A stretch of 64,000 bases of DNA from Chryseobacterium edaphi (GTDB taxonomy: Bacteria > Bacteroidota > Bacteroidia > Flavobacteriales > Weeksellaceae), in the NCBI RefSeq assembly GCF_025628985.1, contig NZ_JAOTEM010000004.1:310001-374000 (forward strand), given 5' to 3'. Both the position numbers and the translations under genes were made by a program. The stretch's first letter is position 1, and each line of letters opens with the position of its first letter. Shown piece after piece: positions 1 to 8,431 of the stretch. The notes below the pieces were generated by a model. The model saw only the letters and a list, made by a program, of their open reading frames with translations, was not told the DNA's origin and searched no databases.

Positions 1-2
1 TT

Positions 3-422
3 GAAAGGTTAGATTTTAAAATGCAGTTTTGTCATGACTTTTTAGAATATATTAAAAATTTAAAGAAAGAAATTCCAAATCTTATTATTTCGGGGGATTT
101 TAATATTTGTCATGAGGCTATCGACATTCATAATCCGGTTGGTTTAAAAAACACTTCAGGCTTTTTACCGATGGAAAGAGAATGGATGACCAACTTCATC
201 AACGAATGCGAATTGATTGACAGTTTTAGATTCTTTAATGATCAACCGAATAATTACACTTGGTGGAGCTACAGACAAAATGCAAGAGCCAATAATAAAG
301 GATGGAGACTGGATTATAATTTTGCTTCGTATTCTTTGAAAGATAAACTCTCACGAGCGGTTATATTGAAGGAAGCAGTGCATTCTGATCATTGTCCTGC
401 ATTGATTGAAGTAAACATCTAA
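3..422 (+). CDS. xth: Exodeoxyribonuclease III (C-terminal part, cut by window edge)
   Basis: This is the C-terminal 139 codons of an ExoIII/AP-endonuclease family protein. The frame is open to the left edge, so the start lies outside the window. The family cleaves DNA 5' of abasic sites and degrades duplex DNA 3' to 5' in base-excision repair. Visible catalytic motifs are SGDFNICH (the GDxN motif, metal/phosphate binding), the WWSYR/GWRLDY stretch that binds DNA and catalytic residues, and the terminal SDHCP (the SDH triad motif). The normal family length is about 255 residues, so roughly half is present. A strong hairpin follows the stop. The gene converges on the minus-strand rlpA-like gene. 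Confidence 0.93.
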   Translation, partial: ERLDFKMQFCHDFLEYIKNLKKEIPNLIISGDFNICHEAIDIHNPVGLKNTSGFLPMEREWMTNFINECELIDSFRFFNDQPNNYTWWSYRQNARANNKGWRLDYNFASYSLKDKLSRAVILKEAVHSDHCPALIEVNI

Positions 423-429
423 AAACATT

Positions 430-454
430 AAAGCCAGCTGAATCAGCTGGCTTT
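430..454. terminator. Hairpin terminator between convergent xth and rlpA-like genes
   Basis: A perfect 11-bp inverted repeat with a 3-base loop (aaagccagctg / cagctggcttt) sits 8 bases after the xth stop. The A/T-rich flanks on both sides make it plausible as a bidirectional terminator. Confidence 0.85.
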
Positions 455-480
455 ATTTAATTTTAAGAATCGTATTAAAT

Positions 481-852
481 TTAATCGACAATTTCGTACT
501 CTACAGGGATAATACCTTTTTGTGTTCCCCCGATTTCATCGAACGCAGCTTTAGACATATCTAATGCTCTTGATGAATGAAAAGGCCCTCTATCATTAAT
601 CGTTACAATCACCTCTTCTCCATTGTTCAGATTGGTTACCTTAATTTCGGTTCCAAAAGGAAGCGTTCTGTGCGCTGCGGTTAGTTTAGAATTATTAAAA
701 ACTTCTCCGCTTGCTGTTTTTTTACCATTAAACTTGTCGTGGTAATACGACGCATAACTTGTTTTCTTCGCATCTTCGGCATTATTCTTGAAAGAATAAA
801 CACCTAGTGTTGAAATCATCATTATGATTACGAGAATGAATCTTTTCATCAT
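481..852 (-). CDS. RlpA-like septal ring lytic transglycosylase (double-psi beta-barrel)
   Basis: This 123-residue protein has an N-terminal hydrophobic signal segment (about residues 3-21, no lipobox) and then one RlpA-like double-psi beta-barrel domain. Family motifs are ASYYHDKFNGKKTASGE, LTAAHRTLPFGT, VTINDRGPF and the RALDMSKAAFDEIG stretch. In RlpA the conserved Asp of NDRGP and the following region bind and cleave denuded glycan strands at the septum. There is no SPOR domain, which is common for the short Bacteroidetes versions, so septal targeting cannot be claimed. Two adjacent Met codons (positions 1 and 2) are equally possible starts. It stands alone as a transcription unit. Confidence 0.85.
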   Translation of the reverse strand: MMKRFILVIIMMISTLGVYSFKNNAEDAKKTSYASYYHDKFNGKKTASGEVFNNSKLTAAHRTLPFGTEIKVTNLNNGEEVIVTINDRGPFHSSRALDMSKAAFDEIGGTQKGIIPVEYEIVD

Positions 853-879
853 TTTGAATTATTTTATTGTTTGACAGGG

Positions 880-887
880 CAAAAGTA
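880..887 (-). promoter_or_regulatory. Possible -7 element for the rlpA-like gene
   Basis: On the minus strand the sequence TACTTTTG matches the Bacteroidetes TAnnTTTG -7 consensus 28 bases upstream of the start codon. A clear -33 TTTG at the right spacing is not seen, so this is a weak call. Confidence 0.4.
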
Positions 888-1311
888 TACTGAAACTTTT
901 TACTCACCTATTTTAAATGTTAACAAATCTTAATTAAAAGTTAAATTTATCTTAAACGATTCCGTAACTTCCTATTATCAGGGGATTTAAGTGACTATGT
1001 TAAAAAACGTTAAAAAAAATAACAAAAAGTTAACGGAATTAACTGCTTTAAGGTCAATTAAACGACGATTTTATTTTTAAAGTATTGATTATCAAATTAT
1101 TGAAAATGCCAAATTTTACTAAAATCTTACTTTATTTTCTCTGAAATCCTTCAATTATATTTAGTAAAATAGGATTACAGTATTTAAATAAAAGCATAGT
1201 TAGATAATTAATCTTCTAATCTTAAACTTCACATCTCCAAAGCAACTTTGGAAGTATCTGTTTAACATGAACAAATTTCTATGTTATTTAATTGTAACTA
1301 ATTAAATCAAA
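888..1311. other. Gene-free, AT-rich intergenic stretch
   Basis: There is no supported coding frame here. The segment around 916-1035 repeats GTTAA(C/A) several times on a background of A and T runs. I see no RNA gene, no long inverted repeat and no insertion sequence end. It separates the divergently placed rlpA-like promoter from the end of rimO. Confidence 0.6.
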
Positions 1312-1338
1312 AAAACCAATGACTGAATCATTGGTTTT
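1312..1338 (-). terminator. Rho-independent terminator of rimO
   Basis: An 11-bp perfect stem (aaaaccaatga / tcattggtttt) with a 5-base loop starts 15 bases past the rimO stop. On the minus strand it is followed by a T-rich tail (ttttgattt). Confidence 0.85.
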
Positions 1339-1352
1339 CATTTAGTTTTATC

Positions 1353-2654
1353 TTAAACAAGTTCGCCGTACAAATCAAATTCCTCTGCGGAGGTGATTTT
1401 TACGTTGGAAAATTCGCCAATTGAAATATAAGTATTGTCTGCGGCAACCAAAACCGTATTGTCTACATCAGGAGAATCATATTCTGTTCTTCCTATAAAG
1501 TAATTCCCTTCTTTTCTGTCGAAAATGCATTTGTAAACTTCACCAATTTTCGTTTGATTTTTCTCCCACGAAATCTGAGATTGAAGTTCCATAATCTCCT
1601 CTACTCTGGCTTCTTTCACTTCCTGAGGAATATCGTCCTCTAAAACGTAAGCTCCTGTATTTTCTTCATGAGAATAGGTAAAGCACCCCAATCTGTCAAA
1701 TTTCTGTTCTTTTACCCATTCTTTAAGCTCCTGAAATCTCTCTTCAGTTTCTCCCGGATAACCGACAATTAAAGTGGTTCTGATGGCCATATCCGGAACT
1801 TTTTCTCTGAACTTATCTAATAGAGCGTTAGTTTTTTCGTGTGTTGTCCCACGTTTCATCGATTTCAATAAATCTGAATTGATATGCTGAAGTGGTATAT
1901 CTATATAGTTACAAACTTTCGGCTCTTCTCTGATTATGTCTAAAACATCTTCCGGGAAGCCGCTTGGGAAAGCATAATGAAGACGAATCCATTCGATTCC
2001 TTCTACTTTCACCAGTTCTTGTAGAAGTTCAGCCAATGCTCTCTTCTTATATATATCTAAACCATAGTAAGTCAAATCCTGAGCAATTAAGATTAATTCT
2101 TTAACCCCAACTTTTGCCAATTTTTGAGCTTCTTTCACTAATTTTTCAATCGGTGTAGAAACGTGACCGCCTCTCATCAAAGGAATTGCACAAAACGAAC
2201 AAGGTCTGTCACAACCTTCTGAAATTTTCAAATAAGCATAATGTTTCGGTGTGGTTGTCAATCGCTCCCCAACCAATTCATGTTTATAATCTGCACCTAA
2301 ATGTTTTAGCAAAATAGGCAGATCCCTCGTTCCGAAATACTGATCAACATCTGGAATTTCCTTAATTAAATCCGGCTTGTATCTCTCAGAAAGACATCCT
2401 GTAACGAAAACTTTCTCAACTTCTCCTCTATTTTTCGCATCAACATATTCAAGAATGGTATTGATGGACTCCTCTTTTGCGTTATCAATAAATCCGCAGG
2501 TATTGATTACCACAATATCTCCTCTGTCTTCATGCACCACCTCTTTGCCGTTGGCTTTAAGCTGGCTCATCAAAACTTCTGAATCGTAAACGTTCTTGGA
2601 ACAACCAAGCGTTACAATATTTATTTTTTTCTTTCCTACAGATTTTGTACGCAT
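1353..2654 (-). CDS. rimO: Ribosomal protein S12 methylthiotransferase RimO
   Basis: This radical-SAM enzyme adds a methylthio group to the conserved Asp of ribosomal protein S12. Three N-terminal cysteines of the UPF0004 domain are present in TLGCSKN, NTCGF and TGCLSER (about residues 18, 53 and 87). The radical-SAM motif CDRPCSFC follows (148, 152, 155), and a TRAM domain closes the protein. It has 433 residues, normal for RimO. A longer frame opens seven codons upstream at 2675, but a promoter -7 element lies directly before that Met and would put the transcript start inside it. The start at 2654 (MRTKSVGKKK) is therefore preferred. The LGCSKN motif and the S12-type sequence favour RimO over the tRNA enzyme MiaB. 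Confidence 0.95.
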   Translation of the reverse strand: MRTKSVGKKKINIVTLGCSKNVYDSEVLMSQLKANGKEVVHEDRGDIVVINTCGFIDNAKEESINTILEYVDAKNRGEVEKVFVTGCLSERYKPDLIKEIPDVDQYFGTRDLPILLKHLGADYKHELVGERLTTTPKHYAYLKISEGCDRPCSFCAIPLMRGGHVSTPIEKLVKEAQKLAKVGVKELILIAQDLTYYGLDIYKKRALAELLQELVKVEGIEWIRLHYAFPSGFPEDVLDIIREEPKVCNYIDIPLQHINSDLLKSMKRGTTHEKTNALLDKFREKVPDMAIRTTLIVGYPGETEERFQELKEWVKEQKFDRLGCFTYSHEENTGAYVLEDDIPQEVKEARVEEIMELQSQISWEKNQTKIGEVYKCIFDRKEGNYFIGRTEYDSPDVDNTVLVAADNTYISIGEFSNVKITSAEEFDLYGELV

Positions 2655-2677
2655 CTTTCTATTTTGAGTGTGCAAAG

Positions 2678-2685
2678 ATACAAAA
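2678..2685 (-). promoter_or_regulatory. -7 element of the rimO promoter, decides the start
   Basis: TATCTTTG on the minus strand matches TAnnTTTG. It lies 2 bases above the upstream Met at 2675 and 23 bases above the preferred start at 2654. No clean -33 partner is visible. Confidence 0.45.
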
Positions 2686-2712
2686 TATAACTCTGTATCA
2701 TAAACATATAAA

Positions 2713-2734
2713 AACCACTTAAAAATAAGTGGTT
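2713..2734 (-). terminator. Possible terminator ending the polysaccharide region
   Basis: A 9-bp stem (aaccactta / taagtggtt) with an AAAA loop lies about 60 bases after the stop of the WcaJ-type gene. The flank on the minus-strand exit side is T/A-rich but has no long T run, so strength is uncertain. Confidence 0.6.
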
Positions 2735-2795
2735 ATGAGTTTAATTTTTAAAAATTGAATAAATAAAACTAAGTGTATTGACTCAATCTAAATTT

Positions 2796-4184
2796 TCAAT
2801 AAGCCTGTTCGTCACCTTTTACTATATTATAAAGAGTAAGAAATATGATTTTAAGATCTAGGAAAAAAGACCAATTCTGGATGTACCAAATATCTTTTTC
2901 CACTCTTTTTTCCATATCAGTATGAGTAAATATTTCTCCTCTAGAGCCCATCACTTGAGCCCATCCTGTAATTCCGGGTTTGACAATGTGTCTTGTCATG
3001 TATTTTTTAGTGATTTTAGAGTACATCTCTGTTTGGGAAATCATATGTGGTCTAGGACCAACAATTGACATATCTCCAAGAAAAACATTAATAAACTGAG
3101 GTAATTCATCGATACTTGTTTTTCTCATGAATGCACCAAATTTTGTTACTCTTGGATCGTTTTTCGTTGTAATTTTCAGATCAGCGTTTTTATTGACAGC
3201 CATACTTCTGAATTTAATACAGTGAAATGTTTCATTATTAAGTCCCGATCTCTTTTGCAAAAAAAATACCGATGTGCCACTTTCTAACTTAATTATAAGT
3301 GCTACAACTGGAATGAGCCATGATAAAATAAATATCATAACAAAAAGTGAAAAACAAATATCGAATGCACGCTTCAAAATTTGTTTTTTAGGATTTGATA
3401 ACGGTTCTCTTAATAGCTTAAGAAAAGGAATTTCATGGATAACGTCTAAATAATTTGGTCCAAGATTTATATATTTGAAATTAGGAACCATATAAATCCT
3501 AATCATTTTATGTTCTGCAACATCAACAATTTGTTTATATAATCCAACATCTATATTATCATCGCAAAAGATGATGCTGCTAATTTTAGTTTTTTCTAAA
3601 TCTTCAAATAGTTTATCAATATTACCTAAATATTTATTTTTTATTTCTTTGCAGTTAGGTGTATACGTACCTTTGATACCAATAGATCTTCTCAGATTAT
3701 CATTGGATAACAATGAGGTGGAGATGTCGTTTTCACCAATGAGTACTGTACTGGGAATAATAGATTTTCGTCCCAACTTAACTCTATTTTTTTTGCGATA
3801 CAAAAATAGAAGAAATCGTGCGAAAGTCATTGCAAAACCAACTAAAAGAAAGTACCATATCATATTTCTATAGTCGATTTTTACAGAAAATATCAGATTT
3901 AGGTAAATCAGAGAAGTAAGAATTAGCAGAACAAAAGATTTTGTCAACGCATTAAAATGTAGTGATGACTCTTTGATCTTTAAACTTTTATATGGCTTTG
4001 TTATAATTGTTATAACCAACCAAGAAATATTGAGCAAAATAAAATGAGCCCTGTAATCCTGCGCAAAATCGCTACCATTAAATTCGAAAAAATATAATTT
4101 ACCGACAATAAAAAAAATATTGATAATGATATAATCACTTATCAAAAAGATTTTGGGTAAATGTTTTAAAAAATAAACTAACAT
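2796..4184 (-). CDS. Polyprenyl-phosphate sugar-1-phosphate transferase (WcaJ/WbaP type, polytopic)
   Basis: This 462-residue initiating transferase moves a sugar-1-phosphate onto undecaprenyl phosphate at the inner membrane. About four N-terminal membrane segments (residues 10-120) and a Rossmann-like CoA-binding-type region (about 145-260) precede one more membrane helix (about 275-298). The catalytic bacterial sugar transferase domain follows, with KFRSM, TSIDELPQFINVFLGDMS, IVGPRP and KPGITGWAQ. This large form usually uses UDP-glucose or UDP-galactose, but the substrate cannot be read here. It is the last gene of the minus-strand polysaccharide region and shares a promoter with rfbC. It is one of three phosphoglycosyltransferases in the window. 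Confidence 0.92.
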   Translation of the reverse strand: MLVYFLKHLPKIFLISDYIIINIFFIVGKLYFFEFNGSDFAQDYRAHFILLNISWLVITIITKPYKSLKIKESSLHFNALTKSFVLLILTSLIYLNLIFSVKIDYRNMIWYFLLVGFAMTFARFLLFLYRKKNRVKLGRKSIIPSTVLIGENDISTSLLSNDNLRRSIGIKGTYTPNCKEIKNKYLGNIDKLFEDLEKTKISSIIFCDDNIDVGLYKQIVDVAEHKMIRIYMVPNFKYINLGPNYLDVIHEIPFLKLLREPLSNPKKQILKRAFDICFSLFVMIFILSWLIPVVALIIKLESGTSVFFLQKRSGLNNETFHCIKFRSMAVNKNADLKITTKNDPRVTKFGAFMRKTSIDELPQFINVFLGDMSIVGPRPHMISQTEMYSKITKKYMTRHIVKPGITGWAQVMGSRGEIFTHTDMEKRVEKDIWYIQNWSFFLDLKIIFLTLYNIVKGDEQAY

Positions 4185-4264
4185 ACATCCAGCAGTTATA
4201 GTTTTAACCCTAAAATACTGTTGATCAGTATTTATTGAATCAAGACTTTTAAATTTCTAAAGTA

Positions 4265-4810
4265 TTAAAAATTTTTCAAAGAAAAAGCCGGCTGTATACT
4301 GTCTTTATCGGAAAGTATAATATCTTCCAAGGGAATTTGCCAATCTATATTTAGCTCCGTATCATTCCACAAAACACCTCCTTCCGAATCTTTATTATAG
4401 AAATTATCACATTTATACGAAAATACAGCAGTTTTACTGAGCACAGAAAAGCCGTGACCAAAACCTCTAGGAACATACAATTGTAACTTATTTTCTCCAG
4501 TAAGCTCTATAGTAAATGATTTACCAAAAGTTGGTGAGTCTTCCCTCAGATCAACAGCAACATCAAGAACTTTTCCTTCAATACAAGAAACAAGTTTTGC
4601 TTGAGCATAATTTCCTTTTTGCAAATGCAAACCTCTTAATACACCATAAGATGATTTCGATATATTGTCCTGTACGAAATGACCGTTCATTCCCGTCAAC
4701 TGTTCAAATTTCTGTTCGTTGAATTTTTCGTAAAAATATCCTCTACCGTCTTCAAAGACGTTAGGCTCAATAATATAACAATCCTTTAGAGGAGTTTCTT
4801 TTATCATCAT
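4265..4810 (-). CDS. rfbC: dTDP-4-dehydrorhamnose 3,5-epimerase
   Basis: This 181-residue RmlC-family cupin epimerises C3 and C5 of dTDP-4-keto-6-deoxyglucose on the route to dTDP-L-rhamnose. Diagnostic stretches are VFEDGRGYFYEKFNEQKF, VQDNISKSSYGVLRGLHLQ (the catalytic His region), KLVSCIEGKVLDVAVDLR and YVPRGFGHGFSVLS. Length is typical. The partner genes rmlA, rmlB and rmlD are not in the window, so they must be elsewhere if L-rhamnose is made. The gene has its own consensus promoter and lies 80 bases upstream of the WcaJ-type gene. An 8-bp hairpin (4213-4233) lies in that gap. Confidence 0.95.
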   Translation of the reverse strand: MMIKETPLKDCYIIEPNVFEDGRGYFYEKFNEQKFEQLTGMNGHFVQDNISKSSYGVLRGLHLQKGNYAQAKLVSCIEGKVLDVAVDLREDSPTFGKSFTIELTGENKLQLYVPRGFGHGFSVLSKTAVFSYKCDNFYNKDSEGGVLWNDTELNIDWQIPLEDIILSDKDSIQPAFSLKNF

Positions 4811-4867
4811 AAGTTCTAGACCTTATTTTAACGCTGAATCAGCTTTTAAAAATATTTGAATTTGCTG

Positions 4868-4898
4868 CAAATATAAAGATTAGTATTGCACAAACAAA
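4868..4898 (-). promoter_or_regulatory. Consensus flavobacterial promoter for rfbC
   Basis: The minus strand reads TTTG, 19 bases, then TATATTTG, a full match to the TTTG-N19-TAnnTTTG signature. It lies 57 bases upstream of the rfbC start and immediately beside the stop of the glycosyltransferase at 4902. So rfbC and the WcaJ-type gene can be transcribed separately from the genes before them. Confidence 0.65.
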
Positions 4899-4901
4899 CT
4901 T

Positions 4902-6002
4902 TCACTTTGGTACTTTTTTATAAATATCAATGAGCTTCAGAAAATTATTAGTTTTATTGTATTCTTTGAATGCTTTTTTATAAGAATGCTCACCCATCTC
5001 TCTTAAATTTGTGTGCTCAAGAAAATATTTTATCTTTTCTATTGCCTCATCTGTCGTATTATAAACAAATCCGTTGTAACCATCTTCTACAGTATCTTTA
5101 TTACCAATAACATTGCTTACCAAGAGTGGCTTTTGCATTGCCATAGCTTCAAGAATTGCAATTGGAAGACCTTCCCATAAAGAAACTTGTATATATAAAT
5201 CTAATGAATTAATTTTCTGCAATAATTCCTCCCTAGTTCTTATCCAACCAGTAACCTTTATATTTTTTGAAGTTATTTCATTAATCAGTTCGCCATTACC
5301 AATCCAGACAAAATCAATATTAGGTAATTTTGAGGCAATTTCATTGAAAGCTTTTGGATTTTTCTGAGGAGTTAATCTTCCTACAGTACCAATTTTAAAG
5401 CGTTTGTTCTCGGTATAATTGTGTATTTTATCTGGCATCTCAAAATCAATCCCATTTTCAATAAGCTTGGTTTTCCCAATTTTCTTTGCAATCTCAAATT
5501 CCGTTTTTCCAGATGCAATGATAGTACCACCGTGTAAAAAAGGCATTATACTTTCAATCATTTTATATAGAGAAACTTTTGCTTTCGAGATATTTTGCTG
5601 GACGAATGAAAATCCGTGAGGAGAATAATACACATTTGCTTTTTTAACGATTCCTAAAGACGCTAATCTACCTATAACTCCTGCTTTAGCAGAATGAAGA
5701 TGAATAATGTCAGGCTTTATTTTTTTAAGAATTTTTCGTGTTTCTTTAACTACAACCTGATCTTTCTTTAGATTGATTTGTCGTTGCATATCCAATTCGT
5801 AAAGAAAAACATCAGGATGAATTTCTTTCTGAAATATTTCTTTATCAAGTTCAACTCGATTGGGGCTATAGATCAAGTGTATTTCGCAATTGATCTCTGA
5901 CTGATGGGTAACAAGAAAATTGCTCAAATCTTTTACATAAGTGTATACACCACCGCCAAAAGCTTCAACCAACTGAACAATAATATATTTTTTCTTTTCC
6001 AA
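4902..6002 (-). CDS. Glycosyltransferase family 4 (GT-B fold)
   Basis: This 366-residue retaining GT4-type enzyme adds a sugar to a lipid-linked intermediate on the cytoplasmic face of the inner membrane. The N-terminal acceptor domain has a glycine-rich loop (EAFGGGVYTYVKDL) and the DIIHLHSAKAG stretch. The C-terminal donor domain has KIGTVGRLTPQKNP, the DLYIQVSLWEGLPIAILEAMA signature with the E-x7-E catalytic pair, and KPLLVSNVIGNKD. Donor and acceptor cannot be assigned. It is the last gene of the tight row that begins with the Wzc-type kinase at 16806. Confidence 0.92.
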   Translation of the reverse strand: MEKKKYIIVQLVEAFGGGVYTYVKDLSNFLVTHQSEINCEIHLIYSPNRVELDKEIFQKEIHPDVFLYELDMQRQINLKKDQVVVKETRKILKKIKPDIIHLHSAKAGVIGRLASLGIVKKANVYYSPHGFSFVQQNISKAKVSLYKMIESIMPFLHGGTIIASGKTEFEIAKKIGKTKLIENGIDFEMPDKIHNYTENKRFKIGTVGRLTPQKNPKAFNEIASKLPNIDFVWIGNGELINEITSKNIKVTGWIRTREELLQKINSLDLYIQVSLWEGLPIAILEAMAMQKPLLVSNVIGNKDTVEDGYNGFVYNTTDEAIEKIKYFLEHTNLREMGEHSYKKAFKEYNKTNNFLKLIDIYKKVPK

Positions 6003-6012
6003 TCTAAAAAAA

Positions 6013-7317
6013 TTAGTTTTTTGATATTACTAAATAATATAAATTTTTAGCTTTTAAGTTTTTCAAAACTAAAGATATACTTTTATTTTTTAGTAATATC
6101 TTGCCTTGAGATATTAAATAAGGCTTTTCAAGTGCTGCCGATTCTTTATTGGTTATTTCATATAATTTAAATGACTTATTTTGAAATTGTTTTGCATCGT
6201 CAATGTTTTTTAGAAAAACCTTAAAAGTTCCATAATTTTTATCTGATAGATTGCCCATTAATAAACAAAAATTATTATCCTTATTAATATAGGAATTTGA
6301 AATAAATTCTTTGCTATCTGTTTTTGAAACAAGTCTCTTTTCGAGACTTTCTGCATAATATTTATATAGCCACCAAGAAGCCCTTGGCTTCCCATCTGCA
6401 TTCAGTATTCCATCCATAGAATTGTTCCAGCAACTATTTTCTCCTTTATTTGCGGGATTATCCCAGCAAGCTTTGCAACCGCCAAAAGCATTGCTTTCTT
6501 CCAACGAGTTTAAATATGCAAATGCTGTCAGAGGATTAAACTGCTCGTCTAAACCAACTATTTCAGGAATATAAATTTGTTTTACTCCCAACTTCGGATA
6601 CTTTTTCAGCAATTCTCTTGCTTCCTTTATATTTTCTTTAAGCCTTATCGCATCTTGTTGATTTCCTAAGTCATGCCAATTTAAAATATCTAGTTGGATG
6701 TTATTCTTATTGCAGTAATCTAAAAAAGCTAACAAATATTCTTTATCATATGCACTGATAGAAGGTCCCGTAATCTTGGCATTTTTACCGTCTACTGAAT
6801 TTCTGAGCGCATCGTGGGCAACTTTGAATGTTTTAAAAAATTCTTCTCTTGTTCCACCCCAAACTTCTTTACTATTGGGTTCGTTCCAAACATCAAAAAC
6901 TACCTTATTTCCCAATTCCTTATATAAACTGCTTACAAGTTGTGTAAATGGTTTTCCATTATCAGACGGACGAATCCAACCTCCTTTTTCTTTGTACCAA
7001 TGTTCTTCATCATAGATATCACTCAATACAATAATTGGAACAATATTTTTTTTTAAAAGTAAATCGACTTGTATTTTTCTTTTAGGTGTATGTTCTTTGA
7101 GTTTTGCTCCAAATCTCCAATATTTTGGTTTTAATATTGAAATGTTATTTTGCAACTGTTCCAATTCATTAAAATGTAAAAAACCTGCTACAGATTGTTT
7201 TTTTTTGCTTTTTACAGATAGATCGACAGTAATTGTATTTGTAGACAGATTTTGACAATTAGTATTGCTATAACATATGATTATAAAAATTAAATAAATC
7301 CATTTTATCTTTTGCAT
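6013..7317 (-). CDS. Secreted glycoside hydrolase-like protein (TIM barrel, GH39-like)
   Basis: A 434-residue protein with an N-terminal signal peptide (about residues 1-21, ending TNCQ; the Cys makes a lipoprotein conceivable, but the lipobox SNTNC is poor). The body resembles clan-A (beta/alpha)8 glycosidases. FDVWNEPNSKEVW carries the typical acid/base Glu after Asn, and the later IYIPEIVGLDE can supply the nucleophile Glu. An immunoglobulin-like C-terminal region follows (about 350-434). Being inside a polysaccharide operon, it probably trims, edits or releases the exported glycan, as the GH39-related PslG does in the Pseudomonas Psl operon. That parallel is an analogy; the exact family and substrate are not proven. 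Confidence 0.75.
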   Translation of the reverse strand: MQKIKWIYLIFIIICYSNTNCQNLSTNTITVDLSVKSKKKQSVAGFLHFNELEQLQNNISILKPKYWRFGAKLKEHTPKRKIQVDLLLKKNIVPIIVLSDIYDEEHWYKEKGGWIRPSDNGKPFTQLVSSLYKELGNKVVFDVWNEPNSKEVWGGTREEFFKTFKVAHDALRNSVDGKNAKITGPSISAYDKEYLLAFLDYCNKNNIQLDILNWHDLGNQQDAIRLKENIKEARELLKKYPKLGVKQIYIPEIVGLDEQFNPLTAFAYLNSLEESNAFGGCKACWDNPANKGENSCWNNSMDGILNADGKPRASWWLYKYYAESLEKRLVSKTDSKEFISNSYINKDNNFCLLMGNLSDKNYGTFKVFLKNIDDAKQFQNKSFKLYEITNKESAALEKPYLISQGKILLKNKSISLVLKNLKAKNLYYLVISKN

Positions 7318-7339
7318 AATAGTCCGTTTTATATCTATT

Positions 7340-8416
7340 TTAAGAAATATTAAATCTAATGTTTTCGACCAATATTTTTACAGAATTGTCCCAATTAAAT
7401 TTTTTAATGTTCTCTAATCCTTTTTCCACTAATTGATTTTTTACATCAAGATTATCAAAGAAAAATAGTATTTTCTCAGATAATTGTGTCTCTGAAAAAG
7501 GGTCAAAGTACAATACAGAATCACCTAAAACTTCAGGCATACTTGCTTTTTCTGAGGCAATGACAGGACATCCGCAAGCTTGTGCCTCTAATGGAGGAAT
7601 ACCAAAGCCTTCATAAAAAGATGGGAATACAAATAATGCAGCATTTTGGTACAACTTTACTAATTCATCATCATCAACCCTTCCTAAAAAATCAACTCTG
7701 TTCTTTTGTTTCAGACTTTCAATGTCCAATTCTATATTATTGAATGATTTAATTTCTGATCCTCCTACAATATATAAATTTACATTTTTTATATTATCCT
7801 TTATTTTGTTAAATGAGTCAATTAAACCCTGAAAGTTTTTATGAAAATTCCTCGAAGATACGGCTAAGATGTAATCAGTGGCTAAAGAATCTTTAAGAGC
7901 TGAAAACTTGAACTTTTCTTGATCTACACCGTTATAAATTACAACAAATTTCTCTTTCGGAATTTTAAAATAATTTGAAATTTCAGATTTCGAAAATTCA
8001 CTTACAGTAATAATTTTTTTAGAATTTTTAAGCATTAACGGTATAATTATCTTATAAAGTCCTACAAATTTTTTTGAAAAACTTTCCGGATATCTTATAT
8101 AAGTAATATCATGGTGCGTAACAATTTGATTTTTGTAAAATACAGGTGCTGTACTGCAAAGACTTAATAGTAGAGGGTTCTTATTTTGTTTCAGGTACAA
8201 TGGCAAATCTATTTGCTCCCAAAGATGTCCTTTAAAATGACCTATCCTCTTAGCACCTAATTCTTCGGCTAAGTCCTCATGAATAATATCTTTTGGCGAT
8301 AGAAATTCAACATCAATACTTGACTGGGTTCTAAGACGTTTTGATAATTCTATGGCAAAACGTTGAACCCCAGTAATCGATTGAGTCAAAAAACGGGCAT
8401 TTATAAAAATTTTCAT
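7340..8416 (-). CDS. Glycosyltransferase family 4
   Basis: This 358-residue GT-B enzyme resembles the mannosyltransferase-like GT4 group. The N-terminus has the ARFLTQSITGVQRFAIEL loop typical of this subgroup. Donor-domain motifs are ILAVSSRNFHKNF, VDFLGRVDDDELVKLY and FPSFYEGFGIPPLEAQACG (the E-x7-E pair), then CPVIASEKASMPEVLGDS. It likely acts in the cytoplasm on an undecaprenyl-linked chain. It sits 15 bases after the polymerase gene and 22 bases before the glycosidase-like gene. It is similar in layout to the GT4 at 9690, and the two may add successive residues. Confidence 0.92.
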   Translation of the reverse strand: MKIFINARFLTQSITGVQRFAIELSKRLRTQSSIDVEFLSPKDIIHEDLAEELGAKRIGHFKGHLWEQIDLPLYLKQNKNPLLLSLCSTAPVFYKNQIVTHHDITYIRYPESFSKKFVGLYKIIIPLMLKNSKKIITVSEFSKSEISNYFKIPKEKFVVIYNGVDQEKFKFSALKDSLATDYILAVSSRNFHKNFQGLIDSFNKIKDNIKNVNLYIVGGSEIKSFNNIELDIESLKQKNRVDFLGRVDDDELVKLYQNAALFVFPSFYEGFGIPPLEAQACGCPVIASEKASMPEVLGDSVLYFDPFSETQLSEKILFFFDNLDVKNQLVEKGLENIKKFNWDNSVKILVENIRFNIS

Positions 8417-8431
8417 TTCATCATTTATTTA

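Noticed and set aside
4213..4233. 8-bp hairpin with a 5-base loop between rfbC and the WcaJ-type gene
   Set aside because: It lacks a T-run on the minus-strand exit side, so I do not call it a terminator; a weak attenuator or chance pairing are both possible.
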